DNA of 64,000 bases from Lachnospiraceae bacterium (GCA_910574885.1 CAJTDD010000007.1:62001-126000); one strand, 5' to 3'. Numbered from the stretch's first letter, positions 27,194 through 36,951 are shown. Translations and numbers: made by a program. The notes: generated from the sequence alone by a model not told the origin.

Positions 27194-28069
27194 TTATTTA
27201 CTGCGTTTGATAATCTCCTTTAACTCTTCTACCGTATATTGATATGCCGTATTACAGAAATGGCACTTGACTTCTATGTCTTCCCCATCCTCAATCATCG
27301 CCTGAATCTCTTTCCTTCCGATGCTTACAACCGCCTGCTCCACCCTCTCCTTCGAGCAATTACATGAAAACTGCGTCGGCATCCGATCGGTAATCTCAAG
27401 GCCTAACCCTTCAAACAAAATCCCTAGCAGATCCTCCGGCGTATGCCCTTGGTTCAGAAGAGAAGTTACCGAAGGGACATTCTTTAAATTCTCCTCCACC
27501 CTGCATATCGTCTTCTCCTCTGCAAACGGCATCATCTGAATGATAAATCCGCCTGCACAGCGCACCGTATTATCCTTCTCCATCAGGACTCCAAGCCCCA
27601 CAGAAGACGGAACCTGTTCCGAATTCGCAAAATAATAGGTCAGATCCTCTGCAATCTCACTGGATACCAGAATGGTCTGCCCTGAATAAGGTTCTTTTAA
27701 TCCCATATCCTTGATTACCTGAAGAAGGCCGATCCCGACAGCCCCGCCTACATCTAATTTGCCATTCTTAGGAGGCAGCATAACATTCGGATTCCCGGCA
27801 TACCCCTTTACATTGCCGTGGCTGTCCGCCGTAACCGTAAGCCCTTCAATCGGTCCATCCCCACGGATCTGCAGCGTCAGCATATCCGTATCATTCTTCA
27901 TCATACTTCCCATCATCGCTCCTGCACTAAGAAGTCTCCCAAGCGCAGCCGTAGCTACAGGGCTCATGTTGTGGCGCACTCTCGCCTCCTCCACCACCCG
28001 CCTCGTCGCAGCCGCAAACGCACGGACCTGACGGTCTGCTGCAGTAGCCCTTACTATATAATCTTCCAT
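27194..28069 (-). CDS. hslO: Hsp33 redox-regulated chaperone
   Basis: A 291-residue holdase chaperone switched on by disulfide formation under oxidative stress. It starts with the family-typical MEDYIVRATAADRQVRAFAA. The C-terminal zinc-binding redox switch has four cysteines as CNC (FSCNCSKERV) and CHFC (VKCHFCNTA). I choose the ATG at 28069 by family length and N-terminus; the open frame extends to 28138 without similarity. Confidence 0.95.
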   Translation of the reverse strand: MEDYIVRATAADRQVRAFAAATRRVVEEARVRHNMSPVATAALGRLLSAGAMMGSMMKNDTDMLTLQIRGDGPIEGLTVTADSHGNVKGYAGNPNVMLPPKNGKLDVGGAVGIGLLQVIKDMGLKEPYSGQTILVSSEIAEDLTYYFANSEQVPSSVGLGVLMEKDNTVRCAGGFIIQMMPFAEEKTICRVEENLKNVPSVTSLLNQGHTPEDLLGILFEGLGLEITDRMPTQFSCNCSKERVEQAVVSIGRKEIQAMIEDGEDIEVKCHFCNTAYQYTVEELKEIIKRSK

Positions 28070-28155
28070 CCTTCTATTCTTCGCCCCTTTTCCAGAATTA
28101 TACACCGTTGACTCAGATTCCTGTCTGCATCGGAACAACGCTTCATCTACCAGCC

Positions 28156-28914
28156 TTACTTCCCATATTCTTGCGCAATCACACAGACACGCCCGCTGGT
28201 GTACATCGGAGCCTTCTTGGTATACGCGTCATATGCCGCAACATAACGAAGCCCCGCCTTCTCAATCAGAGTCTTAATCTTCTCCAACGTATATGCCTTC
28301 TGCTGGTGAACCTCCTGATATTTCCGGTAGAGTTCGGGATTCTCCTGGCTCTGAACAAATAAGGTCAACTGATACTCGTTCGTCTTATCCTCAGCTCTGT
28401 AATAATTCTCCCAGATAAAACTACATTCTTCCCGCTCCTCTGCAATCACCCGTTCACCCAAAATCTCCCGATACTTGTATTCTGTGTTAAAATCAAAGAT
28501 AAATATACCTTGCGGATCGAGATAATTATTCACAAGTTTGAACACTTCCGTTAATTCCGCATCATCTTTTAAATAATTAACCGAATCACAAACGCTGACA
28601 ACCGCCTTGACCGTACCATACAACTCAAAGGACTGCATATCCTGAAGCAGATACAAAATGTCATGACCGCTCTTGATCCGCTTCTCCATAGCAAGCTCAA
28701 GCATGGACTCAGAGTTGTCCACACCTATCATATCATAACCCTTTTTTGCCAGTAATTCCGTCATATTCCCTGTCCCGCAGCCCAGCTCAAGCACAAGGCC
28801 GTCAAAGATATCGTATTCTTTCAATATATCATGAAGATAATCTGCCCACTGTTCGTAAGGTACATTATCCATAAATGTATCATATACCTCAGCAAAACTC
28901 GTATATGCCTCCAT
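28156..28914 (-). CDS. class I SAM-dependent methyltransferase
   Basis: A 252-residue protein with a Rossmann-type methyltransferase fold. Motif I is LVLELGCGTGNMTELLAKKG, motif II MIGVDNSESML, and the post-motif region is VCDSVNYLKDDAEL. The substrate is unknown; the C-terminal half (EVHQQKAYTLEKIKTLIEKAGL) follows the pattern of small-molecule methyltransferases. I choose the ATG at 28914 with AAGGAG upstream; the open frame runs on to 28998. Confidence 0.88.
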   Translation of the reverse strand: MEAYTSFAEVYDTFMDNVPYEQWADYLHDILKEYDIFDGLVLELGCGTGNMTELLAKKGYDMIGVDNSESMLELAMEKRIKSGHDILYLLQDMQSFELYGTVKAVVSVCDSVNYLKDDAELTEVFKLVNNYLDPQGIFIFDFNTEYKYREILGERVIAEEREECSFIWENYYRAEDKTNEYQLTLFVQSQENPELYRKYQEVHQQKAYTLEKIKTLIEKAGLRYVAAYDAYTKKAPMYTSGRVCVIAQEYGK

Positions 28915-28994
28915 CCTATTCTCCTTCGCCACCTGTATTCTAATAATGCACGCATCCGCGTGCATCTTTATTATATCATGGCCTGAGGGGTTTT

Positions 28995-29552
28995 TCAATA
29001 ATGGAAAAGATTGCCTGATTTCCGCAATACCTTCCCCCTTATATACCGAAACGTCTCCTCTTCCCCGTCCCTCGCCAACATCTTGAGCAAATCATGCAGA
29101 AGCTTCGCCGTCTCCGGATGCACCATTCTCCCAAGCCTTGACGCGCCCCTCTCGTAATACTCCAAGGGATAAGAATCCTCATACTTGCTCCCACGGTAAG
29201 TCTTCGCCGCCGCAATCCTGTCAATAAACATCTCGATAACATACCTAACAGGCATCTTCATACCAATGATTCCCTCATCCGGGTCCGTACTGTAATCAAT
29301 CCAGTATTCATAGTGATGACGGTTCCTCCCTTTATGATGGAGCCACGCCCTGGAATACCCGATATCCTCCCGCTCCGCATTGTTTGGGCTTCTGGTTCCC
29401 TGATAATACCTGCACCCCACCAGGAACTCCGAAGGGGAATACTTCGACAAATCATGAAGTAGCCCCTGCCGGTACAGCCCCACCTTAAAACACCCCTTCA
29501 TGACCAGCAATCTGTGATGATTGATCGTCCTGAAATGCTGCCATGCTTTCAT
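28995..29552 (-). CDS. DUF5662 family protein
   Basis: A 185-residue soluble protein with many histidines. It shows TINHHRLLVMKGCFKVGLYRQGLLHDLSKYSPSEF, AWLHHKGRNRHHYEYWID and PETAKLLHDLLKML. The HD and HH pairs look like the metal ligands of an HD-domain-like helical hydrolase, which is inference. Function is not established. The following 143 bp (29553-29695) show no gene. Confidence 0.8.
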   Translation of the reverse strand: MKAWQHFRTINHHRLLVMKGCFKVGLYRQGLLHDLSKYSPSEFLVGCRYYQGTRSPNNAEREDIGYSRAWLHHKGRNRHHYEYWIDYSTDPDEGIIGMKMPVRYVIEMFIDRIAAAKTYRGSKYEDSYPLEYYERGASRLGRMVHPETAKLLHDLLKMLARDGEEETFRYIRGKVLRKSGNLFHY

Positions 29553-29695
29553 ATCCCTTATTCTCCTTTCTGCCTGCCCAATGCCCTTTGTGTCCCTTTT
29601 CCTCTTTCTGGTGCCCTATCTCCTTTGATCCCTCTTCATCAAAAACGATTACACAGCCTACATCCACCCATCTCAGGGAAGATACCTCATCCAAA

Positions 29696-30370
29696 TCACG
29701 CAGTAGCACTATATACCAGAAATAAGACCAGAAGATGCGCCGGATAGAACATATAGAAGAAATACTTCATACTCTTCCCGCGCTCCCCGTTATACAAGGC
29801 AATCGGAATCATGGCCAATGCACCGTATCCCTGTATACTGCCATTCCACAAAAAATTCCATAATGCCCCGCACACCGTCTTAATCCACAGATTCTCCCTC
29901 AGCAAATAAAACAAGGCAATCAAAAGAATCCCCTTAAAACTATAATCCGTCCGCAGGAGATCCGCAGAAGCCATGACCAACAGAATCTCCACCGCTTTCA
30001 ACGGCAGTTCCTTACTATACTTCAACAGCTCCATCAGGGCTACGCCCAGAAGCAGCGTAAAAAATACATTCTGATGGTCAAGCTCCACAACCTTGCCATA
30101 GAACGCAAGGTCATAAGGAACCTCCGAAACCAGCGCAAACCCGCCAAGCCTTATCATATATTTCCGGACATCCCGGGTGTGTACGAACCCTTCCACCAGC
30201 AGAAAGCAGAAAATCGGAAACGAAATACGCCCCACATAACGTAACGCCCACACTCCCGGGAAGAATACCGCGCCCACATGGTCAATCACCATCGTTACGA
30301 TTGCGAGCCACTTGAGCTGATACGACGTCAGCCCCTTTCTTTTCACCACTTCTGTCCAATTTGTCCCCAT
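29696..30370 (-). CDS. TraX family membrane protein
   Basis: A 224-residue integral membrane protein with about seven helices. The family pattern GLTSYQLKWLAIVTMVIDHVGAVFFP opens the protein and ISFPIFCFLLVEGF follows. TraX of F plasmids acetylates pilin; chromosomal homologues in Firmicutes are probable membrane acyltransferases of unknown substrate. No conjugation genes are near. Its first 89 bp overlap the 3' end of the GH13-like gene in another frame. Confidence 0.85.
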   Translation of the reverse strand: MGTNWTEVVKRKGLTSYQLKWLAIVTMVIDHVGAVFFPGVWALRYVGRISFPIFCFLLVEGFVHTRDVRKYMIRLGGFALVSEVPYDLAFYGKVVELDHQNVFFTLLLGVALMELLKYSKELPLKAVEILLVMASADLLRTDYSFKGILLIALFYLLRENLWIKTVCGALWNFLWNGSIQGYGALAMIPIALYNGERGKSMKYFFYMFYPAHLLVLFLVYSATA

Positions 30371-32066
30371 CTTCTTCCCTGCCTGCAAACACCATAATCA
30401 TCCGTTCTTTCAGAACCACATTCCTCTGATTCTTAACACACACCGGTTTATCAAGAACCCCCTCCTTCGTGGAGGCTATCATATACCACTTCTTCTTTCT
30501 CGGAAGAGCCGGCAGAGCAAAAGAATGTTCAATCCAATGCATATTATAAGCAATAAAACAGTCCTCGCCGCCTGCTGCCATCCCACTGTAATAGACGCCG
30601 ATCTGCCGGCTATACACCTCTGAAGGAACCCGCCACGCACTCTCCCCGTGGTAAGATACGTCTGGAATCCCGCATCTCGCCTGATCCATCCCCCGCATCT
30701 CTTCCTTAGGCATGAACACCGGATAACGCTTCCTTACGGCAATCAGCCCCTTCACAAAATCATGAAGCTCCTTCTTCTGCTCAAGACGGCTCCAGTCCGT
30801 CCACCCGGTAGGATTATCCTGACAATACACATTGTTATTCCCTTTCTGCGTATTCCCGAATTCGTCCCCCGCAAGGATACAGGGGGTCCCTTGGGCAAGC
30901 AAAAGCAAAAAGAACGCATTTTGCACCTGCCGCTCCCTAAGACTGACGATTGCCTTCTTCCTGGTCATCCCTTCCGCCCCGCAGTTCCAACTATAGTTAT
31001 ACTCCGGCCCGTCCTGATTATTCTCCCCGTTAGCTTCATTATGCTTCCTGTCATACGAAACCAGATCACAGAGAGTAAAGCCATTCTGGTTCGTAATACA
31101 GTTGAATATCCCGTCTTTCTCGGAAACGTGCCGAAGCCAATACATGACCCCTTCCACCATTCCCTCGTCCCCTTTCAGGAACCGGCGCATGACCGTCTGA
31201 AATTCAGTCCGGTGAACCATAATCTTCGTCTTCTTTAAAATCGGGTCCGCATAAATCGCCTCCATCGGCGCAATCTGCGGGTTCAGTATGAATCCGTCTA
31301 TGTGGTACTCAATCATATAATATCTCAGGCATTCCTCCATCATCTGCTTCGAGACATCTTCCGTAAACGGCATCTCAAGAACCACTTCAATCCCCGCCTT
31401 GTGGCATGCCTTCACCATATCCTTCAATTCCTGGACTGCATCCCTGGACTTCGCATAAGAACTCTTAGGCGCGAACCAGTACGCCGGACCGTATCCCCAA
31501 TAATTCCGGTACTGCATACACTCCTCAAAATCATAGACTGGCATGCACTGAATCTGGTTGACGCCCAGATCTGTAAGGTACGGCAGCTTCTCCACCACCC
31601 CCTGGAACGTCCCTTTGCCCTTCACCTTAGAAGACCCATGCTTCGTATACCCCCTGACATGCAGGCTGTATGCGACCACGCTGTGATACGGCAGGCACAG
31701 CGGCATATCGCCCTCCCAGTCATATTCCTTATCATACAAGATTCCTCTTACTTCATGTTCCTGCACACTGCGTTCCCGGCCCCATATTTCCCTGCCGGCA
31801 ATCGCCTTCGCATACGGATCGATTACGACTTTCCCCCCGATGCGGTAGTTGTATTCATATTTCGATGGTTCTATTCCCTCCAGGGCAAGATAACGAACCT
31901 CCCCAAGCTCCCGTTTCATCTCATAAACGGCATATGGTTTCTTGGCCCCGGCGCGGTAAATCAATAACTGACACTCCTTCTCCTGCGGCACCGCCACAGA
32001 AAAATTCACAATACTTCCTATCATGGTAGTTCCTAACGGTAAGGGTCGCCCCTGTATCTCCTTCAT
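30282..32066 (-). CDS. GlgX/isoamylase-like GH13 homologue, probably catalytically dead
   Basis: A 594-residue relative of glycogen debranching enzyme. It has an N-terminal CBM48-like domain (about 1-105), a GH13 barrel (about 125-480) and a C-terminal beta domain. Typical GlgX landmarks remain (NYWGYGPAYWFAPKSSYA, GFTLCDLVSYDRKHNEANGE, ILAGDEFGNTQKGNNN). The catalytic positions are replaced: region I reads GIEVVLEMPFTED instead of a D..xNH pattern, the region II nucleophile Asp is N262 (GFILN) with the preceding Arg as Ile, the region III acid/base Glu is H285 (KIMVH), and the region IV HD pair is Q327 N328. The last 35 residues overlap TraX and look like readthrough. It may bind alpha-glucans rather than cut them. 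Confidence 0.85.
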   Translation of the reverse strand: MKEIQGRPLPLGTTMIGSIVNFSVAVPQEKECQLLIYRAGAKKPYAVYEMKRELGEVRYLALEGIEPSKYEYNYRIGGKVVIDPYAKAIAGREIWGRERSVQEHEVRGILYDKEYDWEGDMPLCLPYHSVVAYSLHVRGYTKHGSSKVKGKGTFQGVVEKLPYLTDLGVNQIQCMPVYDFEECMQYRNYWGYGPAYWFAPKSSYAKSRDAVQELKDMVKACHKAGIEVVLEMPFTEDVSKQMMEECLRYYMIEYHIDGFILNPQIAPMEAIYADPILKKTKIMVHRTEFQTVMRRFLKGDEGMVEGVMYWLRHVSEKDGIFNCITNQNGFTLCDLVSYDRKHNEANGENNQDGPEYNYSWNCGAEGMTRKKAIVSLRERQVQNAFFLLLLAQGTPCILAGDEFGNTQKGNNNVYCQDNPTGWTDWSRLEQKKELHDFVKGLIAVRKRYPVFMPKEEMRGMDQARCGIPDVSYHGESAWRVPSEVYSRQIGVYYSGMAAGGEDCFIAYNMHWIEHSFALPALPRKKKWYMIASTKEGVLDKPVCVKNQRNVVLKERMIMVFAGREEDGDKLDRSGEKKGADVVSAQVARNRNDGD

Positions 32067-32126
32067 GCCTTAACTCCTCCTGCTCTCTTGCGGAACTATA
32101 CAGCTATTGCTATAAAATCAGCCTCT

Positions 32127-33134
32127 CTACTGCCATCCGTCTACTCCATACATCTCAACATTATCCTTGTCAATCATGAACACTTCTTCAAAAATCTCCG
32201 TCTCATAGTCTTCCCCGTTCAGCATTGCGACTGCCGTCTTTGCCGCCGTCTTACCGATATTAATCGGAGACTGCGCCGCCGTTCCCGCAATCTGCCCGTC
32301 CGCTTTTTTCAGTTCCTTTTTAATGTCCGGCGAACCGTCTACCCCATAGATGACTACCGTTTTCAGGCCTGCAAGGTTCACCGCCGTCTTTGCCGCAACT
32401 GCAAGCTGGTCATTGCCGCACATAATCGCCGAGACATCCGGGTGCTTTGTAAGAATCTCCTTCGCAGCCCCCAACGCCTTTTCAAATTCTCCGTTGGTGT
32501 CCACACGCTCCACCACTTCAAACCCCTTGGGAGCCAAAGCAATCGCCTCCTCAAATCCAGTAATCCGGTCATTGATAGAATTCTGGGTCGGACATTCCAG
32601 GATTGCCACCTTCCCGCCTTCCGGACAACGCTCAATCAGATCCTCCCCGCAGATATATCCCGCCTCCACGTTATTAGAACCGATATAGGCGTCTACATAA
32701 TCCATCTCCTTCACCTGAGTATCCACATTAATAATCTTCACATCCGCCTCTTTCAAGGCTTGAAGAGCAGGCGTGATTGCCTCCCAGTCCACCGGGCACA
32801 GGAAGATTGCATCGATTCCCCCCTCAATCATCTCCCGAATCTGTGCCTCCTGGTCTTCCGGGCTTGAAGCCGGGTCCCTTGTAAGAAGCTCATACCCATC
32901 TTTTTCAATCACCTCCCTGATTGCCGATTCCAACGTTATAAAATAAGGATTCTCCATATCAATCCCAGAAAAACCAAACACATATGTATCGTCTTCCTCC
33001 GCAGGCGTTTCCTTTTCCTTTGACTCATCAGACACCGCATTGTCTTCCGGCGTCCCCACGTTCTTCTTGCATGCGGACAATACGAAAAAGCATACGAGCA
33101 TCAGCAATGCCCCTAACAACTTCCTTTTTCTCAT
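32127..33134 (-). CDS. sugar-type periplasmic-binding lipoprotein, orphan
   Basis: A 335-residue lipoprotein. The signal peptide MRKRKLLGALLMLVCFFVLSAC ends in a lipobox cysteine, followed by an acidic linker. The rest is a type 1 periplasmic-binding fold like RbsB: FGFSGIDMENPYFITLESAIREVIE, IDAIFLCPVDWEAITPALQALKEADVKIINVDTQV, AYIGSNNVEAG and AIMCGNDQLAVAAK. It should bind a sugar or similar ligand outside the membrane. No ABC ATPase or permease is adjacent, so it may serve a distant transporter or a sensor. It lies 60 bp upstream of the GH13-like gene. Confidence 0.88.
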   Translation of the reverse strand: MRKRKLLGALLMLVCFFVLSACKKNVGTPEDNAVSDESKEKETPAEEDDTYVFGFSGIDMENPYFITLESAIREVIEKDGYELLTRDPASSPEDQEAQIREMIEGGIDAIFLCPVDWEAITPALQALKEADVKIINVDTQVKEMDYVDAYIGSNNVEAGYICGEDLIERCPEGGKVAILECPTQNSINDRITGFEEAIALAPKGFEVVERVDTNGEFEKALGAAKEILTKHPDVSAIMCGNDQLAVAAKTAVNLAGLKTVVIYGVDGSPDIKKELKKADGQIAGTAAQSPINIGKTAAKTAVAMLNGEDYETEIFEEVFMIDKDNVEMYGVDGWQ

Positions 33135-33226
33135 CCTCTTCTTCCTCCTTTTTATCTTTTTCGCATATCCTCCTATTATTCTACAACATTTTTATGTGGC
33201 TGTGAATAGTAACTTTCAAAACCTTC

Positions 33227-33255
33227 TTGCATTTTCCCCTTTCCTTTGGTACAGT
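33227..33255 (+). promoter_or_regulatory. promoter of the DUF1292 gene
   Basis: TTGCAT (33227-33232), 17-bp spacer, TACAGT (33250-33255), 32 bp before the start codon. Confidence 0.55.
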
Positions 33256-33287
33256 AAAAGTATCGAAAAACAAAGGAGACGGATACT

Positions 33288-33575
33288 ATGGATGAATACA
33301 TGACAGTCGAACTGACACTTGACAACGATGAAGTCGTAAAATGTGCGATTCTTACTCTGTTTGAAGCCGCCGACAGGGAATACATAGCTTTGCTCCCCAT
33401 GGACGAAGAGGGGAACACCGAAGAAGGAGACGTTTACCTCTATCGCTATGTGGAGACACCCGAAGGCGAACCGGAACTCGAGAATATCGAAGATGACGAA
33501 GAATACGAGATTGCCGCGGATGCATTTGACGAGTGGATGGACACGCAGGAATTCGAGGAACTAGACGAGGAGTAA
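33288..33575 (+). CDS. DUF1292 family acidic protein
   Basis: A 95-residue, strongly acidic protein (MTVELTLDNDEVVKCAILTLFEAADREYIALLP, then a C-terminal run of Glu/Asp). DUF1292 proteins are conserved in Firmicutes, often near Holliday-junction or alanyl-tRNA genes; function not established. The gene is preceded by AAAGGAG. Its 3' end overlaps the convergent helicase gene by 15 bp. Confidence 0.9.
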   Translation: MDEYMTVELTLDNDEVVKCAILTLFEAADREYIALLPMDEEGNTEEGDVYLYRYVETPEGEPELENIEDDEEYEIAADAFDEWMDTQEFEELDEE

Positions 33576-35408
33576 CTCTTCAACAAAACGGGAAGGATTC
33601 AGGTCTTTTCCGTTTTTTTCTTTGACATAGCTGATGATGAGTCTTTCCTTCGCCCTGGTCATGGCCACATAGAACATCCGCCGCTCCTCCTCGATTTCTT
33701 CCATAAGCTTCGCTTTCCGGTAGGGCGTGTTTCCCTCATTTGCCGCGATGATGAACACCAGCCCATATTCCAATCCCTTCGCCCCATGCATCGTCATGAG
33801 CGAAACCCCGCCGGATTCCTTCGTCTGATCCCACCGCTTTGCCTTCTGCTCGGCAAGAGTTTTTTTATAATCCTCTACATGGCAGAACCATTCCTCTGCC
33901 GTCCGGTATTCTTTTGCGCTCTGCTGTATTTCATCCGCAGTCTCCATCAGCTCCTCCACAGAAACCTTATGACTTACGGCGTATTCCCTGAGGAAGCCGT
34001 CATATCCCATCCCCTTGCGGATATACTGGATTGCCGCATAAGGAGCCTTGTCCCTGAGCATTTTCATATCCCACTCAAGCTGGTCGATCCGGTCAATCAT
34101 CCATGCCTTGTCACAGTAAAAATTCCGCAGAGATTCATAACTTACTTTTCCCTCCATGCTGTCCCGGCCAAGATAACGCTTCGGGCGGTTGGCGATTCGC
34201 AGCAAATATCTGCGCTGGCACCCCTCCTGAGACAAATGGAGATAACTCATCAAATCTATCCCGATAAAATGGTCGTACAAGCTGTTGATTTTCTCCTTCA
34301 TAATAAACGGAACCTGCCCTTTTGCCAACGACTCCGTCAAAGCCCTTGCATCCAGACTCGTGCGGTACAAAACTGCCATTTCCTCATAGGGGATTCCCTT
34401 GTCCCTGTACTCCCGGATCGTCTCAAGGACATAATTCCCCTCTGCCGCCGGGTCGCGTACCTCCTGGACATGAATCGTCTCTCCTTTTCCCTTCTGTGAC
34501 CTAATCTTCTTGTCATACCGTTCCTGATTATGGCTGATGACACGGAGCGCCCCCTTCACAATATGCACAGTAGAACGGTAGTTCACATCCAAAAGAATCC
34601 TTCTCGCCTTAGGATAGTCCCTGGCAAACTCTAACATGATTCCCGGCTTCGCACCCCGGAACCCATAGATGGACTGGTCGTCATCCCCCACCACGAACAG
34701 GTTATCCTCCGGGGCCGCAAGCATCCGCACCACGTCATACTGGGCCTGATTCACATCCTGGAATTCATCCACCAGGATATAGCCGAATTTCTCCTGCCAT
34801 TTCTTTAGGATATCCGGTCTTTTCAGAAATAATTCCCGGCACATGACTAACATATCTTCAAAATCTATCTTCCTGAGTTTCTTCTTCTCACTCTCATAGA
34901 GCCGGTACAATTCCCGGAACCGGGACGCCCCGTAACGCTTCGACTCATAGGTTTCGATGTCGCGGCAGTCGTTCTTGATGTTCCCCACCTCGGCGGCAAG
35001 CTCTTTCAGAGCGTCCCGCTCATCTCCTAAGTCCCCCGCAGGCTCAAAACCAAGCTGCGCCGTAATCTGCCTAAGCAGCGCCTCCTTCTCCTCATCCGTC
35101 AGAAGATTTTCCTGATTCAGCCGGTATGCCCACTTCAGGATTCCATAATAAATCCCGTGGAAAGTGCCGAACGTCACAGGAATCCCCCGCTTCCCCATAA
35201 CCTGCCAGAACCGCTCCTTCATCTCATTTGCCGCATACTTGGTAAAGGTAATGACCAGAATTTCTTCTGGCCTTACCTTATATTTTGTAATCAGATATTC
35301 AATTCTCTTTGCAATGGTAAGAGTTTTCCCGGAACCGGGACCGGCGAGAACCATACATGGCCCGTCCTTGTGGGCAACCGCCTCACTCTGTGTACGATTC
35401 AAACTCAT
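33561..35408 (-). CDS. UvrD/Rep-type ATP-dependent DNA helicase
   Basis: A 615-residue superfamily 1A helicase. It shows Walker A VLAGPGSGKTLTIAKR, motif II ILVDEFQDVNQAQ, motif III FVVGDDDQSIYGFRGAKPG, motif IV NYRST and motif V/VI VSLMTMHGAKGLEYGLVFI and RRMFYVAMTRAKERL. It is shorter than PcrA (about 740), lacking part of the 2B region and the C-terminal tail, so it is a UvrD-like paralogue rather than the main PcrA. The start overlaps the gltX region closely (9-bp gap), suggesting cotranscription. Confidence 0.93.
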   Translation of the reverse strand: MSLNRTQSEAVAHKDGPCMVLAGPGSGKTLTIAKRIEYLITKYKVRPEEILVITFTKYAANEMKERFWQVMGKRGIPVTFGTFHGIYYGILKWAYRLNQENLLTDEEKEALLRQITAQLGFEPAGDLGDERDALKELAAEVGNIKNDCRDIETYESKRYGASRFRELYRLYESEKKKLRKIDFEDMLVMCRELFLKRPDILKKWQEKFGYILVDEFQDVNQAQYDVVRMLAAPEDNLFVVGDDDQSIYGFRGAKPGIMLEFARDYPKARRILLDVNYRSTVHIVKGALRVISHNQERYDKKIRSQKGKGETIHVQEVRDPAAEGNYVLETIREYRDKGIPYEEMAVLYRTSLDARALTESLAKGQVPFIMKEKINSLYDHFIGIDLMSYLHLSQEGCQRRYLLRIANRPKRYLGRDSMEGKVSYESLRNFYCDKAWMIDRIDQLEWDMKMLRDKAPYAAIQYIRKGMGYDGFLREYAVSHKVSVEELMETADEIQQSAKEYRTAEEWFCHVEDYKKTLAEQKAKRWDQTKESGGVSLMTMHGAKGLEYGLVFIIAANEGNTPYRKAKLMEEIEEERRMFYVAMTRAKERLIISYVKEKNGKDLNPSRFVEELLLV

Positions 35409-35417
35409 AGATTCCCC

Positions 35418-36878
35418 TTATCTGCTTAACAGCTCTATCCCTTTTCGGATTCGGGCAAGCGATTCTTCTTTTCCGATGATTTCCATAATCTCCGTCGCTC
35501 CCCCCGGGGTATTCTGTTTCCCGGACACCGCGGTACGGATGGGCCACATCACAAATCCGGTCTTGTAACCCTTCTCGTCCACATAAGCTTTCAGGACCTG
35601 AAACAGTGCGTCATTACTGAAATCCTCCTGTGCCTCCAGAAGCGGCAGCACTTCGCTAAGCACCGACAGAGACTTCTCTTCATTGGTCTTCATCTTCTTG
35701 TGGCAGTACATTGCCGTATCATATTGGGGCAGCTCCTCAAAAAAGTCAATCTGCTCCCTGATATCCGGGAATACCTCAATCCTGGTCCGGACAAGCGCAG
35801 CAATCTTCCTAAGGTCATAGTCCTTTGAAACTACCTGCTGGATATACGGCTTTGCCATCTCATAGAAACGATCTTCTTCCATCGCCTTGAAATATTCGCC
35901 GTTCATCCACTTGAGCTTCACGATGTCAAATACTGCCGGGGACTTGCTCATATGACGGTAATCGAATTCCTTCACCAGTTCTTCCAGTGAGAAAATCTCC
36001 TGATTGCCCTCCGGGCACCACCCAAGCAGGGCTACATAATTGACCACGGCTTCCGTGATAAACCCCTGATCAATCAAATCTTCGTAGGAAGAGTGGCCGC
36101 ACCGCTTGCTCAGCTTCTTATGGTTCTCGTCCGTAATCAGCGGACAGTGTACATAGGTCGGGACATCCCACCCAAACGCCTCATATATCTTATTGTACTT
36201 AGGCGCAGAAGACAGATACTCATTCCCCCTGACAACATGAGTAATCCCCATCAGATGGTCGTCCACCACATTCGCAAAATTATAGGTGGGATACCCGTCC
36301 GATTTGATTAATATCAAATCCTCTAGTTCCTCGTTGGGAACCGTAATCTCCCCGTAAATATCATCTGCAAACGTCGTCGTCCCTTCCGTAGGCATATTGA
36401 ACCGGATAACGTAAGGCTTGCCCGCTTTCAGGTTCGCCTCCACTTCTTCCTTGCTAAGGCCGAGGCAATGCTTGTCATAGACGACAATCTCCGTCCCCCC
36501 ATCCTCCGATACGCTGCTCTTTAAAGATGCAAGCCGCTCCTTGTCACAGAAACAATAATAAGCATCCCCCTGCTCGATGAGCTGCTTGGCATATTTCAAA
36601 TATAACCCGGAAGCATTCCGCTCACTCTGCACATAAGGGCCAACCCCGCCGTCCTTGTCCGGGCCTTCGTCATGGACAAGCCCCGTCTGTGCAAGAGTAT
36701 GGTAAATGATATCCAACGCCCCTTCTACAAAACGTTCCTGATCCGTATCCTCAATCCTGAGCATGAAGTCTCCGTCCTCATGCTTCGCAATCAGATACGC
36801 ATACAGCGCAGTCCTTAAATTCCCCACATGCATCCTGCCTGTGGGGCTTGGCGCAAATCTTGTTCTAACTTTGTTCAT
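35418..36878 (-). CDS. gltX: glutamyl-tRNA synthetase
   Basis: A 486-residue class I synthetase that charges tRNA-Glu. The HIGH-type motif is [25 protein letters not shown]. The KMSKS-type motif is [16 protein letters not shown]. The C-terminal anticodon-binding part ends [25 protein letters not shown]. The length is normal. There is no T-box leader in the 80 bp upstream, only a hairpin. Confidence 0.97.
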   Translation of the reverse strand: MNKVRTRFAPSPTGRMHVGNLRTALYAYLIAKHEDGDFMLRIEDTDQERFVEGALDIIYHTLAQTGLVHDEGPDKDGGVGPYVQSERNASGLYLKYAKQLIEQGDAYYCFCDKERLASLKSSVSEDGGTEIVVYDKHCLGLSKEEVEANLKAGKPYVIRFNMPTEGTTTFADDIYGEITVPNEELEDLILIKSDGYPTYNFANVVDDHLMGITHVVRGNEYLSSAPKYNKIYEAFGWDVPTYVHCPLITDENHKKLSKRCGHSSYEDLIDQGFITEAVVNYVALLGWCPEGNQEIFSLEELVKEFDYRHMSKSPAVFDIVKLKWMNGEYFKAMEEDRFYEMAKPYIQQVVSKDYDLRKIAALVRTRIEVFPDIREQIDFFEELPQYDTAMYCHKKMKTNEEKSLSVLSEVLPLLEAQEDFSNDALFQVLKAYVDEKGYKTGFVMWPIRTAVSGKQNTPGGATEIMEIIGKEESLARIRKGIELLSR

Positions 36879-36916
36879 GTCTAATCTCCTTCATCAGCTT
36901 TATTGTTATTTAGACG

Positions 36917-36951
36917 AATCTTCCCAATGCCGCATCTGCATTGGGAAGATT
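36917..36951. terminator. 14-bp perfect hairpin between sirtuin-like gene and gltX
   Basis: AATCTTCCCAATGC (36917-36930) pairs perfectly with GCATTGGGAAGATT (36938-36951) around a 7-nt loop. The T-tail is weak on the minus strand. It probably ends transcription of the sirtuin-like gene before gltX. Confidence 0.6.

Noticed and set aside
29553..29695. Small open frames between the DUF5662 and TraX genes
   Set aside because: Frames on both strands lack ribosome sites and have biased composition; nothing recognisable.
32088..32867. Plus-strand open frame (259 codons) opposite the sugar-binding lipoprotein
   Set aside because: Antisense shadow; the minus-strand frame has a signal peptide and a clear binding-protein fold.
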